Assembly: GCA_947044405.1 (NCBI GenBank)
Contig: CAMRHE010001074.1
Coordinates: 124,001-188,000 of the forward strand
Source of the DNA: Leptodactylus fallax
Lineage: Eukaryota; Chordata; Amphibia; Anura; Leptodactylidae
Direction: 5' to 3'
Length of the DNA stretch: 64,000 bases
Shown here: positions 1 to 9,907 of the stretch, in pieces
Position numbering within the stretch: position 1 is the first letter of the stretch
Layout of the letters: each line of letters opens with the position of its first letter
Notes under the pieces: generated by a model
Databases searched by the model: none
Seen by the model: the letters and a program-made list of their open reading frames with translations, nothing else
What the model was told of the DNA's origin: nothing
Program-made: the position numbers and the translations under genes

Positions 1-117
1 CCATGTTACCTGTGCTATAGGGGCTGGCCAAATACTTCATTATAATAGTAAAGTTAGCCCCCATAATTCAGGATGGGAGGGAATTGGTGCTGCTTCCAAT
101 CACATGACCCAGCCCAG

Positions 118-1630
118 AATAATAATAATAATAATAATAGTCCTTTAATAGTCCCACAATGGGGAAATTCAGTGTGTTACAGCAGCAAAGATAAGCAGAT
201 ACAAATACAACATGTACAGGAATGTTCCAAGGTGAGAGGCATTACATTGATAACAGACAGACAGATAGGACGTAGCAGAGGAGGGGGGGGGGGATTTTAA
301 CAGGCAGAGAGATATTTCAGTTCTCTGTGTGTAATGATCTCCACTTAGGTCGGTGTTGGTTGTACAGCCTAACCGCGGTGGGGAGGAAAGACTTCCGATA
401 GCGCTCCTTCTCACACCTAGGGTGGAGCAGTCGGTCACTGACAGTACTGCTCAGCGCGATCACAGTCTCATGCATGGGATGGGACTTCTTCTTCTGCATG
501 GAGCTCACCACGGACAGTATCCTTCTGTCACCCACCACCTGCACTGGGTCCAGGGGGCTCCCCAGGACAGAGCTGGCCTTTCTAATCAGCTTGTCAAGTT
601 TATTTCTGTCCCTGGTTGATATACTGCTCCCCCAGCAGGCCACTCCAAAGAAGATTGCTGATGCCACTACCGAGTTGAAGAAAGTTCTAAGAAGTGCCCC
701 CCGGATTCCAAAGGCTCTCAGCTTCCTAAGCAGGTAGAGTCTGCTGTGGCCCTTCCTGTACAGGGCCTCCATATGATCTGCCCAGTCCAGCTTATTATTA
801 AGGAGCAAACCCAGGTACTTATAGGTGTTCACAATCTCGATGCCCGTCCCCAGGATGTCCACTGGTTTAGGAGGGCTTCTGCCTTTACGGAAGTCCACCA
901 CCATCTCCTTGGTCTTCCCCGCGTTAATCTTCAGGTGGTTCCGGTGGCACCAGTCCACAAAATCCTGGTTCAGTTCTCTGTACTCCCTATCATCATCATC
1001 TGTGATGAGACTCACTATTGCAGAGTCGTCAGAATACTTCTGTAGGTAGCAGCTAGCTGAGTTGCACCTAAAATCTGCAGTGTACAGTGTGAAGAGGAAA
1101 GGGGCGAGAACCGTACCCTGAGGTGCCCCCCGTATTACAGATCACGGTACCTGACACACAGTCTTGGGCTCTCACGTATTGAGGTCGATTTGTGAGGTAG
1201 TCTAGGATCCAGTTGGAGAGGTGGTGGTCCACTCCAGCAAGGCCCAGCTTGTCCCTCAATAACCTGGGCTGTATGGTGTTAAAAGCACTGGATAAATCAA
1301 AGAACATTATTCTCACCGTGTTCCCTGGTTTCTCCAGGTGAGACAGAGCCCTGTGCAGAAGATGGATGATGGCATCATCTACCCCAATGCCCGGCCGATA
1401 AGCAAACTGGAGGGGGTCCATAGCGGGGCTCACTAGAGGGCGGAGATGTGTGAGAACCAATCTCTCCAAGATCTTCATCAGGTGGGATGTCAGTGCTACA
1501 GGTCTGTAGTCATTGAGGTCCATAGGGTGGGGTTTCTTTGGAACTGGTACCACACAAGAAGATTTCCATAATTCAGGGACTATTTCCTGCCTCAGGCTCA
1601 TATTATACATATATGTAATTAAGAAACCCT
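118..1630 (-). mobile_element. 5'-truncated L2/Rex1-like LINE (non-LTR retrotransposon)
   Basis: Read on the minus strand, the segment holds reverse transcriptase coding sequence, then a 3' untranslated region of about 180 bases, and ends in an (ATT)n tail that appears on the plus strand as the AAT run at 118-139. A coding region followed by a short simple-sequence tail is typical of CR1/L2/Rex1-group LINEs. The 5' side (upper coordinate) stops near 1630 inside the reverse transcriptase, so the endonuclease and most of the 5' half are missing, as expected for incomplete target-primed reverse transcription. A long G run lies in the 3' UTR near 280-294. Clade placement rests on protein style only. 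Confidence 0.85.
317..1610 (-). pseudogene. LINE reverse transcriptase, partial and frameshifted
   Basis: This encodes the C-terminal part of a LINE ORF2-type reverse transcriptase, the enzyme that copies element RNA into DNA at the nicked target. The upstream part (1610 down to about 1131) reads through the fingers region (LNDYRPVALTS) and the first catalytic motif FFDLSSAFNT. A run of six C at 1126-1131 seems one base too long. Shifting frame there restores the usual PQGT motif and then YSDD, the second catalytic motif, at about 1020-1050. The second frame continues through DFRKGRSPPK and the thumb/C-terminal region to a stop at 317. The N-terminal endonuclease is absent. With a frameshift and 5' truncation the copy cannot be active. 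I am sure it is a non-LTR reverse transcriptase and less sure of L2 versus Rex1. Confidence 0.88.
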
Positions 1631-2150
1631 AAAGTTCATTGTTTAAAACCCTGGAGTAGGTATAAGTGATGACAGACTCTCTTGAGAACCCCATTTAAGA
1701 CAAAACCATCATTTTGGGTCAAAAAAAGTTTCTTCCAAGTTCTCTCTCTGCTCCGTCGTGTAGACTATCAGATAACAGACTTTTTGGATTGTCAGATGTA
1801 AAATTTCACTCTTTATAGGTTGTCTAAATAGTCCTGTTTAGGCAATAATTCAGATTTGTTATGTTTGCTCCAAAGGGGAAAGTGTATGATATAAGTGTGA
1901 AAGATCTGTAAGGAATGAGTGATTTACAAAGGCTGACAGCTGCGGCAATACCACAGTCCATCCGGAATCAGGGGTGTGCAACCGACTAGAAATACTTGGT
2001 AATTGTCAGCAGGTGTGACTGAATACATAAAATGCCACATGCGGTTTGCATTGGGTGAGACTTCCCAGGCTGAGGCTTCTATACAGACCACAGAACTCCA
2101 TGAGAACATCTAAAACCCTTTTCATTTAGGACCATGTTAATTCCTGTAAC
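1631..2150. other. no recognised feature
   Basis: AT-rich sequence between the LINE and the minisatellite. I see no gene, no terminal repeats and no tandem structure. The short open frame at 1924-2109 has no recognisable domain. Confidence 0.5.
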
Positions 2151-3572
2151 TGCATGAGGAAGCGCGCTACACTTATATTTCTATGTTATTATGTATATAT
2201 GAGGAAGCGCACTACACTTATATTTATATGTTATTATGTGTATATGAGGAAGCGCGCTACACTTATATTTATATGTTATTCTATATATATGAGGAATTGT
2301 GCTACACTTATATTTATATGTTATTATGTATATATGAGGAAGCGCACTACACTTATATTTATATGTTATTATGTGTATATGAGGAAGTGCGCTACACTTA
2401 TATTTCTATGTTATTATGTATATATGAGGAAGCGCGCTACACTTACAGTATATTTATATGTTATTATGTGTATATGAGGAAGCGCGCTACACTTATATTT
2501 CTATGTTATTCTATATATATGAGGAATTGTGCTACACTTATATTTATATGTTATTATGTATATATGAGGAAGCGCGCTACACTTATATTTATATGTTATG
2601 TGTATATGAGGAAGCGCGCTACACTTATATTTATATGTTATTATGTATATATGAGGAAGCGCGCTACACTTATATTTATATGTTATTATGTGTATATGAG
2701 GAAGTGCGCTACACTTATATTTATATGTTATTATGTATATATGAGGAAGCGCGCTACACTTATATTTATATGTTATTATGTATATATGAGGAAGCGCGCT
2801 ACACTTATATTTATATGTTATTATGTATATATGAGGAAGCGCGCTACACTTATATTTATATGTTATGTGTATATGAGGAAGCGCGCTACACTTATATTTA
2901 TATGTTATTACGTATATATGAGGAAGCGCGCTACACTTATATTTATATGTTATTATGTGTATATGAGGAAGCGCGCTACACTTATATTTATATGTTATTG
3001 TGTATATATGAGGAAGCGCGCTACACTTATATTTATATGTTATTATGTATATATGAGGAAGCGCGCTACACTTATATTTATATGTTATTATGTATATATG
3101 AGGAAGCGCGCTACACTTATATTTATATGTTATGTGTATATGAGGAAGCGCGCTACACTTATATTTATATGTTATTACGTATATATGAGGAAGCGCGCTA
3201 CACTTATATTTATATGTTATTATGTGTATATGAGGAAGCGCGCTACACTTATATTTATATGTTATTGTGTATATATGAGGAAGCGTGCTACACTTATATT
3301 TATATGTTATTGTGTATATATGAGGAAGCGCGCTACACTTATATTTATATGTTATTCTATATATATGAGGAAGCGCGCTACACTTATATTTATATGTTAT
3401 TATGTATATATGAGGAAGCGCGCTACACTTATATTTATATGTTATTATGTATATATGAGGAAGCGCGCTACACTTATATTTATATGTTATTATGTGTATA
3501 TGAGGAAGTGCGCTACACTTATATTTATATGTTATTATGTATATATGAGGAAGCGCACTACAGTTATATTTA
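2150..3572. repeat. 45-bp minisatellite array with higher-order structure
   Basis: About 31 tandem units of 45 bp share the core ATGAGGAAGCGCGCTACACT followed by AT-rich sequence. Variant units are 42 bp (three bases lost). One 5-bp insertion lies at about 2446-2450. Variants recur exactly 267 bp apart: the short unit at 2600, 2867 and 3134; a TTACG variant at 2911 and 3178; a TTGTG variant at 3000 and 3267. So six monomers (5 x 45 + 42) form a higher-order unit. Because 45 and 42 are multiples of three and the unit lacks stops, long apparent reading frames (up to 470 codons) run through the array; I regard these as artefacts of the period. Confidence 0.97.
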
Positions 3573-3886
3573 CAGTGGGGAAAAAAAGTATTTAGTCAGC
3601 CACCAATTGTGCAAGTTCTCCCACTTAAAAAGATGAGGCCGGCCTGTAATTGACATCATAGGTAGACCTCAACTATGAGAGACAAAATGAGAAAACAAAT
3701 CCAGAAAATCACATTGTCTGATTTTTAAAGAATTTATTTGCAAATTATGGTGGGAAATAAGTATTTGGTCACCTACAAACAAGCAAGATTTCTGGCTCTC
3801 ACAGACCTGTAACTTCTTCTTTAAGAGGCTCCTCTGTCCTCCACTCATTACCTGTAGTAATGGCTCCTGTTTGACATTGTTATCAG

Positions 3887-3894
3887 TATAAAAG
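3887..3894 (+). promoter_or_regulatory. TATA-like box upstream of the Tc1 copy 1 transposase
   Basis: TATAAAAG lies 44 bp before the ATG at 3938, between the left inverted repeat and the coding region, where the internal promoter of a Tc1 element would be expected. The same motif precedes the second copy at 5580-5587. Function is inferred from position. Confidence 0.4.
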
Positions 3895-3937
3895 ACACCT
3901 GTCCACAACCTCAAACAGTCACACTCCAAACTCCACT

Positions 3938-4919
3938 ATGGTGAAGACCAAAGAGCTGTGGAAGGACACCAGAAACAAAATTGTAGACCTGCACCAGGCT
4001 GGGAAGACTGAATCTGCAATAGGCAAGCAGCTTGGTGTGAAGAAATCAACTGTGGGAGCAATAATTAGAAAATGGAAGACATACAAGACCACCCTGTGGG
4101 GTCAAAATGATCATAAGAACGGTGAGTAAAAATCCTAGAACCATGCAGGGGGACCTAGTGAATGACCAGCAGAAAACTGGGACTAACGTAACAAAAGCTA
4201 CCGTCAGTAACACACTACGCCTCCAGGGACTCAGATCCTGCAGTGCCAGACGTGTCCCCCTGCTTAAGCCAGTACATATCTGGGCCCGTCTGAAGTTTGC
4301 TAGAGAGCATTTGGATGTTCCAGAAGAGTATTGGGAGAATGTCATATGGTCAGATGAAACCAAAGTAGAACTGATTGGTAGAAACACAACTCGTCGTGTT
4401 TGGAGGAGAGTGAATGCTGAGTTGCATCCAAAGAACACCATACCTACTGTGAAGCATGGGGGTGGCAACATCATGCTTTGGGGCTGTTTCTCTGCAATGG
4501 GACCAGGACGACTGATCCGTGTACATGAAAGAATGAATGGGGCCATGTATCGTTAGATTTTGAGTGCAAACCTCCTTCCATCAGCAAGGGCATTGAAGAT
4601 GAAACATGACTGGGTCTTTCAGCATGACAATGATCCCAAGCACACCGCCAGGGCAACAAAGGAGTGGCTTCGTAAGAAGCATTTCAAGGTCCTGAAGTGG
4701 CCTAGCCAGTCTCCAGATTTCAACCCCATTGAAAACCTTTGGAGGGAGTTGAAAGTCCGTGTTGCCCAGCGACAGCCCCAAAACATCACTGCTCTAGAGG
4801 AGAGCTGCATGGAGGAATGGGCCAACATACCAGCAACAGTGTGTGCCAACCGTGTGAAGACTTACAGAAAACGTTTGACCTCTGTCATTGCCAACAAAGG
4901 ATATATAACAAAGTATTGA
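3938..4919 (+). pseudogene. Tc1 transposase, broken by a 41-bp deletion and a stop
   Basis: Cut-and-paste transposase of the Tc1 family. The start is ATG ([13 protein letters not shown]), followed by a paired-type helix-turn-helix ([20 protein letters not shown]). At about 4092 the frame is lost: aligned with the truncated copy at 5631, 41 bp are missing between the two DNA-binding helices. The frame resumes at 4107 and contains WSDET (first catalytic D), then [13 protein letters not shown] at 4554-4556 interrupts what is normally a codon for arginine. The rest carries HDNDPKH (second D) and [11 protein letters not shown] (E), with 34 residues between the second D and the E. So the catalytic triad survives, but two lesions prevent a full protein. 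Confidence 0.93.
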
Positions 4920-5127
4920 GATGAACTTTTGTTATTGACCAAATACTTATTTCCCACCATAATTTGCAAATAAATTCTTTAAAAAATCAGACAATGTGAT
5001 TTTCTAGATATGTTTTGTCTCTCATAGTTTAGGTCTACCAATGATGTCAATTACAGGCCGGCCTCATCTTTTTAAGTGGGAGAACTTGCACAATTGGTGG
5101 CTAACTAAATACTTTGTTTCCCCACTG

Positions 5128-5264
5128 TATATGTTATTATGTATATATGAGGAAGCGCGCTACACTTATATTTATATGTTATTATGTGTATATGAGGAAG
5201 CGCGCTACACTTATATTTATATGTTATTATGTATATATGAGGAAGCGCACTACAGTTATATTTA
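5128..5264. repeat. minisatellite, three further 45-bp units
   Basis: The array resumes directly after the right end of Tc1 copy 1 and runs for three monomers to the left end of copy 2. The last monomer carries the variant GCGCACTACAGT, seen elsewhere only in the monomer that abuts copy 1 at about 3555-3570. Confidence 0.97.
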
Positions 5265-5579
5265 CAGTGGGGAAAAAAAAGTATTTAGTCAGCCACCAAT
5301 TGTGCAAGTTCTCCCGCTTAAAAAGATGAGGCCGGCCTGTAATTGACATCATAGGTAGACCTCAACTATGAGAGACAAAATGAGAAAACATATCTAGAAA
5401 ATCACATTGCCTGATTTTTTAAGAAATTATTTGTAAATTATGGTGGAAAATAAGTATTTGGTCATGTACAAACAAGCAAGATTTCTAGCTCTCACAGACC
5501 TGTAACTTCTTCTTTAAGAGGCTCCTCTGTCCTCCACTCATTACCTGTAGTAATGGCTCCTGTTTGACATTGTTATCAG

Positions 5580-5587
5580 TATAAAAG
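5580..5587 (+). promoter_or_regulatory. TATA-like box, Tc1 copy 2
   Basis: TATAAAAG sits 44 bp before the ATG at 5631, the same spacing as in copy 1. Confidence 0.35.
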
Positions 5588-5630
5588 ACACCTGTCCACA
5601 ACCTCAAACAGTCACACTCCAAACTCCACT

Positions 5631-5974
5631 ATGGTGAAGACCAAAGAGCTGTGGAAGGACACCAGAAACAAAATTGTAGACCTGCACCAGGCTGGGAAGA
5701 CTGAATCTGCAATAGGCAAGCAGCTTGGTGTGAAGAAATCAACTGTGGGAGCAATAATTAGAAAATGGAAGACATACAAGACCACTGATAATCTCTCTCG
5801 ATCAGGGGCTCCACGCAAGATCTCACCCTGTGGGGTCAAAATGATCATAAGAACGGTGAGCAAAAATCCCAGAACCACACGGGGGGACCAAGTGAATGAC
5901 CTGCAGAAAGCTGGGACTAACGTAACAAAGGCTACCGTCAGTAACACACTACGCCGCCAGGGACTCAGATCCTG
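5631..5974 (+). pseudogene. Tc1 transposase N-terminal fragment
   Basis: About 114 codons of Tc1 transposase are kept, from [13 protein letters not shown] through both helix-turn-helix subdomains of the paired-like DNA-binding region. The GAPRKIS linker and the [13 protein letters not shown] region, partly deleted in copy 1, are intact. The coding sequence is cut at 5974 before the DDE catalytic domain; the open frame runs on 55 bases into unrelated sequence and stops at 6029. If expressed it would be a DNA-binding fragment without catalytic activity, but no evidence of expression can be seen. Confidence 0.92.
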
Positions 5975-6124
5975 TGACATACCTTGTCAGATTGGAGATG
6001 GGCTTGGGTCTGCTGAGAGTTTTCATTAGCTCGAGCAGCAGCCATGTGTTTTGCTGCAGGGGGCATGAGTAGTTTAAAAATGTTTCAATTTATAAGAATG
6101 CTGAAATCCAGTATGGCAGTCCAG

Positions 6125-6570
6125 TCAGTGGCGTAAATACCGGGGTAGTAGCGGTAGCGGCTGCCACAGGGCCCGGTTTTTTTTTTTTTAATAGGCCGTT
6201 ACCTGTTGGTGTAACAACAGCAGGTAATGGGCCCTATTTACTTACCGATCCCCGCTCCTGCTCACGGCCATCTGTGCTTCACCTTCTGTGGAGGCGGCTG
6301 TGAGCAGGAGCGGGGATCAGTAAGTAAGGCCTGCGGGCCGTGAACTCCACAAACACTGCTATCATTATACTCTGGGGTCTTTTCAGACCCCAGAGTATAA
6401 TGATCGGAGGCCCAAGGAGATGAGAGAACATAAAAAAACTCTGTTACTTACCTCTCATGCACTCCAGCAGGCTTCGAGCCTCTTTGGTGACATCCCAGGT
6501 GTTGGTGGGCCAGTCCAACGTCATTATGCGTTGCGATGCATGCCTGGCTCACGTGACATCTGGTCCGGTA
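6125..6570 (+). mobile_element. hAT-like MITE fragment with two strong hairpins
   Basis: Starts CAGTGGCGTAAATACCGGGG, close to the CAGGGGCGTAAC ends of hAT-like elements elsewhere in the window (26118, 26892). It contains an inverted repeat of about 20 bp at 6245-6268/6297-6320 and a perfect one at 6361-6404. No matching right end is found before the minisatellite remnant at 6575, so it appears truncated. Confidence 0.6.
6361..6404. repeat. perfect 20-bp inverted repeat, 4-nt loop
   Basis: Arms 6361-6380 and 6385-6404 are exact reverse complements around TTTC. The core TTATACTCTGGGGTCT is the same palindrome found inside the TAGAGATG-ended elements (for example near 14397, 20519, 28069 and 61890). 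Confidence 0.95.
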
Positions 6571-6574
6571 CATG

Positions 6575-6612
6575 GTATTATATATATATATGAGGAAGCG
6601 CGCTACTCTTAT
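6575..6612. repeat. isolated remnant of the 45-bp minisatellite
   Basis: TATATGAGGAAGCGCGCTAC recurs here, 1.3 kb beyond the main array, directly after the hAT-like fragment. It suggests the array once reached this point and was disrupted. Confidence 0.85.
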
Positions 6613-6725
6613 ATACATAATAACATGTAAATATAAGAATATGAGTGCTGCGTTCTCTCAGTGGTTACTACTGTATCACTACATCATCTGTACAATGCTG
6701 TACAATTATGTAAAATATGGAATAT

Positions 6726-6727
6726 TC

Positions 6728-6760
<33 letters not shown>

Positions 6761-7330
6761 TTTATTTATATAGCGCCAACATATTCGGTAGCACTTTACA
6801 AATCAGAGGACACATGAACAGACAATATGAGACATTACAATGTGACAAAGAAATAAACATATCAAACAGTAGGAGTGAGGGCTCTGCTCGCAAGAGCTTA
6901 CATTCTATGAGGAGATAGGGGGACACAAGAGGTCAGAGGGCTTGTTTGCTACAATGGTCCAGCCATCTTTTAATAGAAAAGGTTGTGTAACTGAAGCTGT
7001 ATGAATCCGTCACCAGCCAGTATCTGTGAATAACCAGATACTAAGGGCAAGGCATGCAGTGTAACTTCTAGATGGAGAGGACAGGATCTGTGGAACAGAG
7101 GAGGAAGAATAAAAGGTATTATTGCTCTACACCTCTGCACACTACACTGTGATCAAGTCACATGATAAGCCTGACCATACAGATGTGATTTTAGGGCAGT
7201 TTTGAAGCTGCTGTAGTTGGGGATTAATCAGATTGTCTTGGGTAAAGCATTCCAGAGCACCGGTGCAGCTCGAGAAAAGTCTTGGAGACGGGGGTGGGAT
7301 GATCGGATAACAGAGGATGCAAGTCTAATC
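6726..7330. mobile_element. retroelement-derived repeat with (AAT)n
   Basis: An AAT run (6728-6761) abuts TTTATATAGCGCCAACATAT and CACTTTACAAATCAGAGG, close to the frog/fish repeat also seen at 44518. The later part (GCATTCCAGAGCACCGGTGC, AAAGTCTTGGAGACG) also reads like a dispersed retroelement. I cannot name the family; the assignment is from memory of similar amphibian sequence. Confidence 0.5.
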
Positions 7331-7800
7331 TGTTGATCTAACTATCTATTTATCATTTATCTAGCTTTAGTCATCTAATTTTTTTTTCTGTCTACCTATT
7401 TCTTCTATCTATCTTTGTTCTATTTGTCTATCTATTTTCTACTTGTCTATCTATCTATCATCTTTCTTCTGTATGTCTGTCTATCTATTTTATGCCTATT
7501 ATCTGTGTATTATCTACTTAGCTTCTATTAGATAGATAGATGATAAACTATCTATCTTTTATTTTTCGACCATCTCTCCTTTCTTTCTTTCTTTCTTTCT
7601 TTCTTTCTATCTTTCTTTCTTTGTTTCTTTCTTTCTCGTATTTGTCTATCTACCTTCAGTATCTATCTCTGTCTGTATATATTGACACTATTCTGTGAGC
7701 AGGAGCACATAGGGTAGGACTGACAGTCCGCCATGCGATTTTGAAGATGAAGCAGCTGCTTCCTGGCAAAATCATGTGGCCACATAAGCAAAAAAAAAAA

Positions 7801-7865
<65 letters not shown>

Positions 7866-7935
7866 ATAATCTCTCTATCTATCCATCTGCCCCTCATATC
7901 TGTCTATCTATGTATTTTCTCTTTCTAGGTCTCTT
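7330..7935. repeat. microsatellite cluster: TCTA/ATCT and TTTC runs
   Basis: Interrupted TCTA/TCTG repeats run from about 7330. A TTTC run follows at about 7580-7630 and a pure ATCT run of about 16 units at 7801-7864. The pure stretch suggests a length-variable locus. Confidence 0.97.
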
Positions 7936-8817
7936 TCGACCTTATTTTAGCTGTAAATCGTCCCAGAATCACAGTAGATTTTTCTGTTAACCTGCCCAGA
8001 AGTTTCTATTAATGTCATTGGACCTAAAGTCTACTGTCACGCTTTCTAGTTCAGTACAGTCTACTGCTGCCTGTTACCAGCTATCTCAGGCTGCGGAGCG
8101 GCTGACTGTAGTGTTCTTCAGTGAGAAGACTGACAGGAAATTAGAGAAATCTCTCCCGCTCCATACTCACTAGTCTATTGACATATCTCTGGCTCTGGAC
8201 ACCGCTGGAGACATTTACATCTGTATGAGAGGATGGTATAAACAGATCTTATCAGCTGCACTTTTATCAGCGGACACCTTTTAGGTGTTGTGGCCCTTTA
8301 AGTCTTCAGACCTCGGTGCGCCATGAGAAGAGGTGCAGGAATGTGATGCATTAAGTAAGACTTAGTGAAGAAAAGGGTAATTTTCCTCACTCTTCTACAG
8401 AGAGGACGTGACAAAGAGAGGAGGAACTGGGTTAATGGGTTTTTCAGTCAAAGTGACAAGTTAAGGGAGAAGAAGCTGTAATTGCCATTAATGCATAGCA
8501 ATTATATCTGCCTGTTTTCTCAGCATTAGGCTCCCATTTCACATTCCTCCTAAAACACCCCAGTTACTGGCGGCGAGTTTATGCTAAAAACAGAAACACC
8601 TTTCAGCATGGGTGGCGCTGGAGGGGGCTAGTGCGCTTGGTGCCAAGTGCCAGGCGGAGCACCAAATAGCTACGCTGCCTCGACTAGAGGACTAAGACAG
8701 ACTGATTCTGCTATGCGCCTAATAAATCCCAAAAATGCCCAGTAAATCCCCCTGAGTCGTCCTCTAAAGTTATTACAAAATTCTGGTCAGGATTTTTATC
8801 TGTTATTGGTTATTTAC
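7936..8817. other. no recognised feature
   Basis: Mixed-composition sequence without tandem structure, terminal repeats or credible coding frames. Confidence 0.5.
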
Positions 8818-9320
8818 TAGAGATGGACGAACCTCACAAGATTTGTTTAGTTTTGGGTTCAGGTGACTCAGGTCCCTGATTCGTTTCTGATCAATCAAGT
8901 TCGGATAGAACCAGAAGTGAAATTATAACACTATTGGGTCTCATCACTGTGTCCGGCACTTTCTCTTGGTCTCCTCAATGACGTTTTGCTCTTGGGGTCA
9001 TCACTGAGGCCTCTGATTGGGTTTTAGTGGTGACGAGGGCACGCCGAGCGTCCTGACGTTCAGAAAGCCTATGTGAACACTGGTGGCTCAATCAAGGGCC
9101 GGATGCAGGATGTCACCAGGAGAGCGACGGATGCTACAAAGAGGTAACTAAAGGTGAGCTTGAATGTTGGGCCACAGTGGTGCCCCAAGGTGGATAACGT
9201 CACCAGGAGAGCATCAGATGCTGCAAGGAGGCCTAAAAGAGGTGAGGGAAGGCGAATATAAATGTTTCTTTTTTTTTCTCCTCCCCTGGGCCTCCACCTA
9301 TTATACACTGGGGTCTGTAC
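8818..9320 (+). mobile_element. hAT-like palindromic MITE (TAGAGATG family), right end lost
   Basis: Begins TAGAGATGGACGAACCTCAC and continues AAGATTTGTTTAGTTTTGGG, as in the full copies at 27952 and 50390. The second half (CACCAGGAGAGC, GAGGCCTAAAAGAGGTGAGG, CTCCCCTGGGCCTCCACC) is roughly the reverse complement of the first, as in other members. No CATCTCTA end is present. Confidence 0.75.
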
Positions 9321-9903
9321 ATACATAGAGTTGTGGGGCCACACTACCACAACTCTTGAAGTCTAGGATGGCGGGACTTGGTTTGTTTTTGCACCTGACT
9401 ACTTTGCATCATCCATGGAATACTCCCCATGCCTGTGTTTGTAGGACTTGTATAAGAGGGATCACTACAAGGACTCTCATCATTCATTATAAACAAGGAT
9501 GCAGTCAAAGTAGTCTGGGCCGTCTCTCTCCAGGGGCCCCATGAAAGCTGTATAAACTGAACAAGGGGACATGTACCATAAAGCACACTTGCCAGCTTTT
9601 GTAAAGTGGTATCCAGAAGACCCATGAATGTGCTTAAGGAGTGACAAGACTGTCTTTAATAATGCATCATCCCTGTGCCTTATAAAGAAAACCTATGAAA
9701 CTATGGTGAACTAAAGGAGTCTATCATTTTGGAGGACTCTAGAAGGCGTTTTTGCAGTTCCTGAGATTTGCTACTTCTTCAAGAAGTCCGGAAGTCTCCA
9801 CTTTTTCTGGAAGGCTTTTGGACATACCAGAAAGTTGGCATACATACCATACAGGCAAACTATGTGTCTCCTGGAAAGAGTTCCTGACCAACAGATTGTC
9901 TAG
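9321..9903. other. no recognised feature
   Basis: No gene or repeat ends recognised. Short overlapping frames on both strands have no domain signature. Confidence 0.5.
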
Positions 9904-9907
9904 TTAA

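Larger units (their letters stand above)
3573..5127 (+). mobile_element. Tc1/mariner element, full length, defective (copy 1)
   Basis: A 1555-bp element begins CAGTGGGGAAAAAAAGTATT and ends with the inverse (CCCCACTG). Inverted repeats of about 195 bp lie at 3573-3770 and 4936-5127. It is flanked by TA at 3571-3572 and 5128-5129, and joining the flanks across one TA restores a perfect 45-bp minisatellite monomer, so the target was a TA inside the array. The ends match a Tc1 family that is widespread in fish and frogs, as I remember it. The transposase is broken, so the copy is non-autonomous. Confidence 0.96.
5265..5974 (+). mobile_element. Tc1 element copy 2, 3' truncated
   Basis: Same family and same left junction as the copy at 3573. 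It holds the full left inverted repeat, the TATA-like box and the 5' third of the transposase, then stops at 5974 within the sequence GGACTCAGATCCTG, where unrelated DNA begins. There is no right inverted repeat. It lacks the 41-bp deletion of copy 1. Confidence 0.94.

Noticed and set aside
73..619. Small plus-strand frames at 73-300, 353-619 and 474-737
   Set aside because: Antisense or UTR shadows of the minus-strand LINE.
2150..3572. CRISPR array
   Set aside because: Units are contiguous with no unique spacers, and the sequence is vertebrate.
2154..3636. Open frames of 107, 392 and 470 codons as repeat proteins
   Set aside because: They are translations of the 45-bp minisatellite in alternative frames. 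Similar long frames exist in more than one phase, and there is no promoter, signal or non-repeat domain.
4046..4546. 166-codon frame on the minus strand
   Set aside because: Antisense shadow of the Tc1 transposase.
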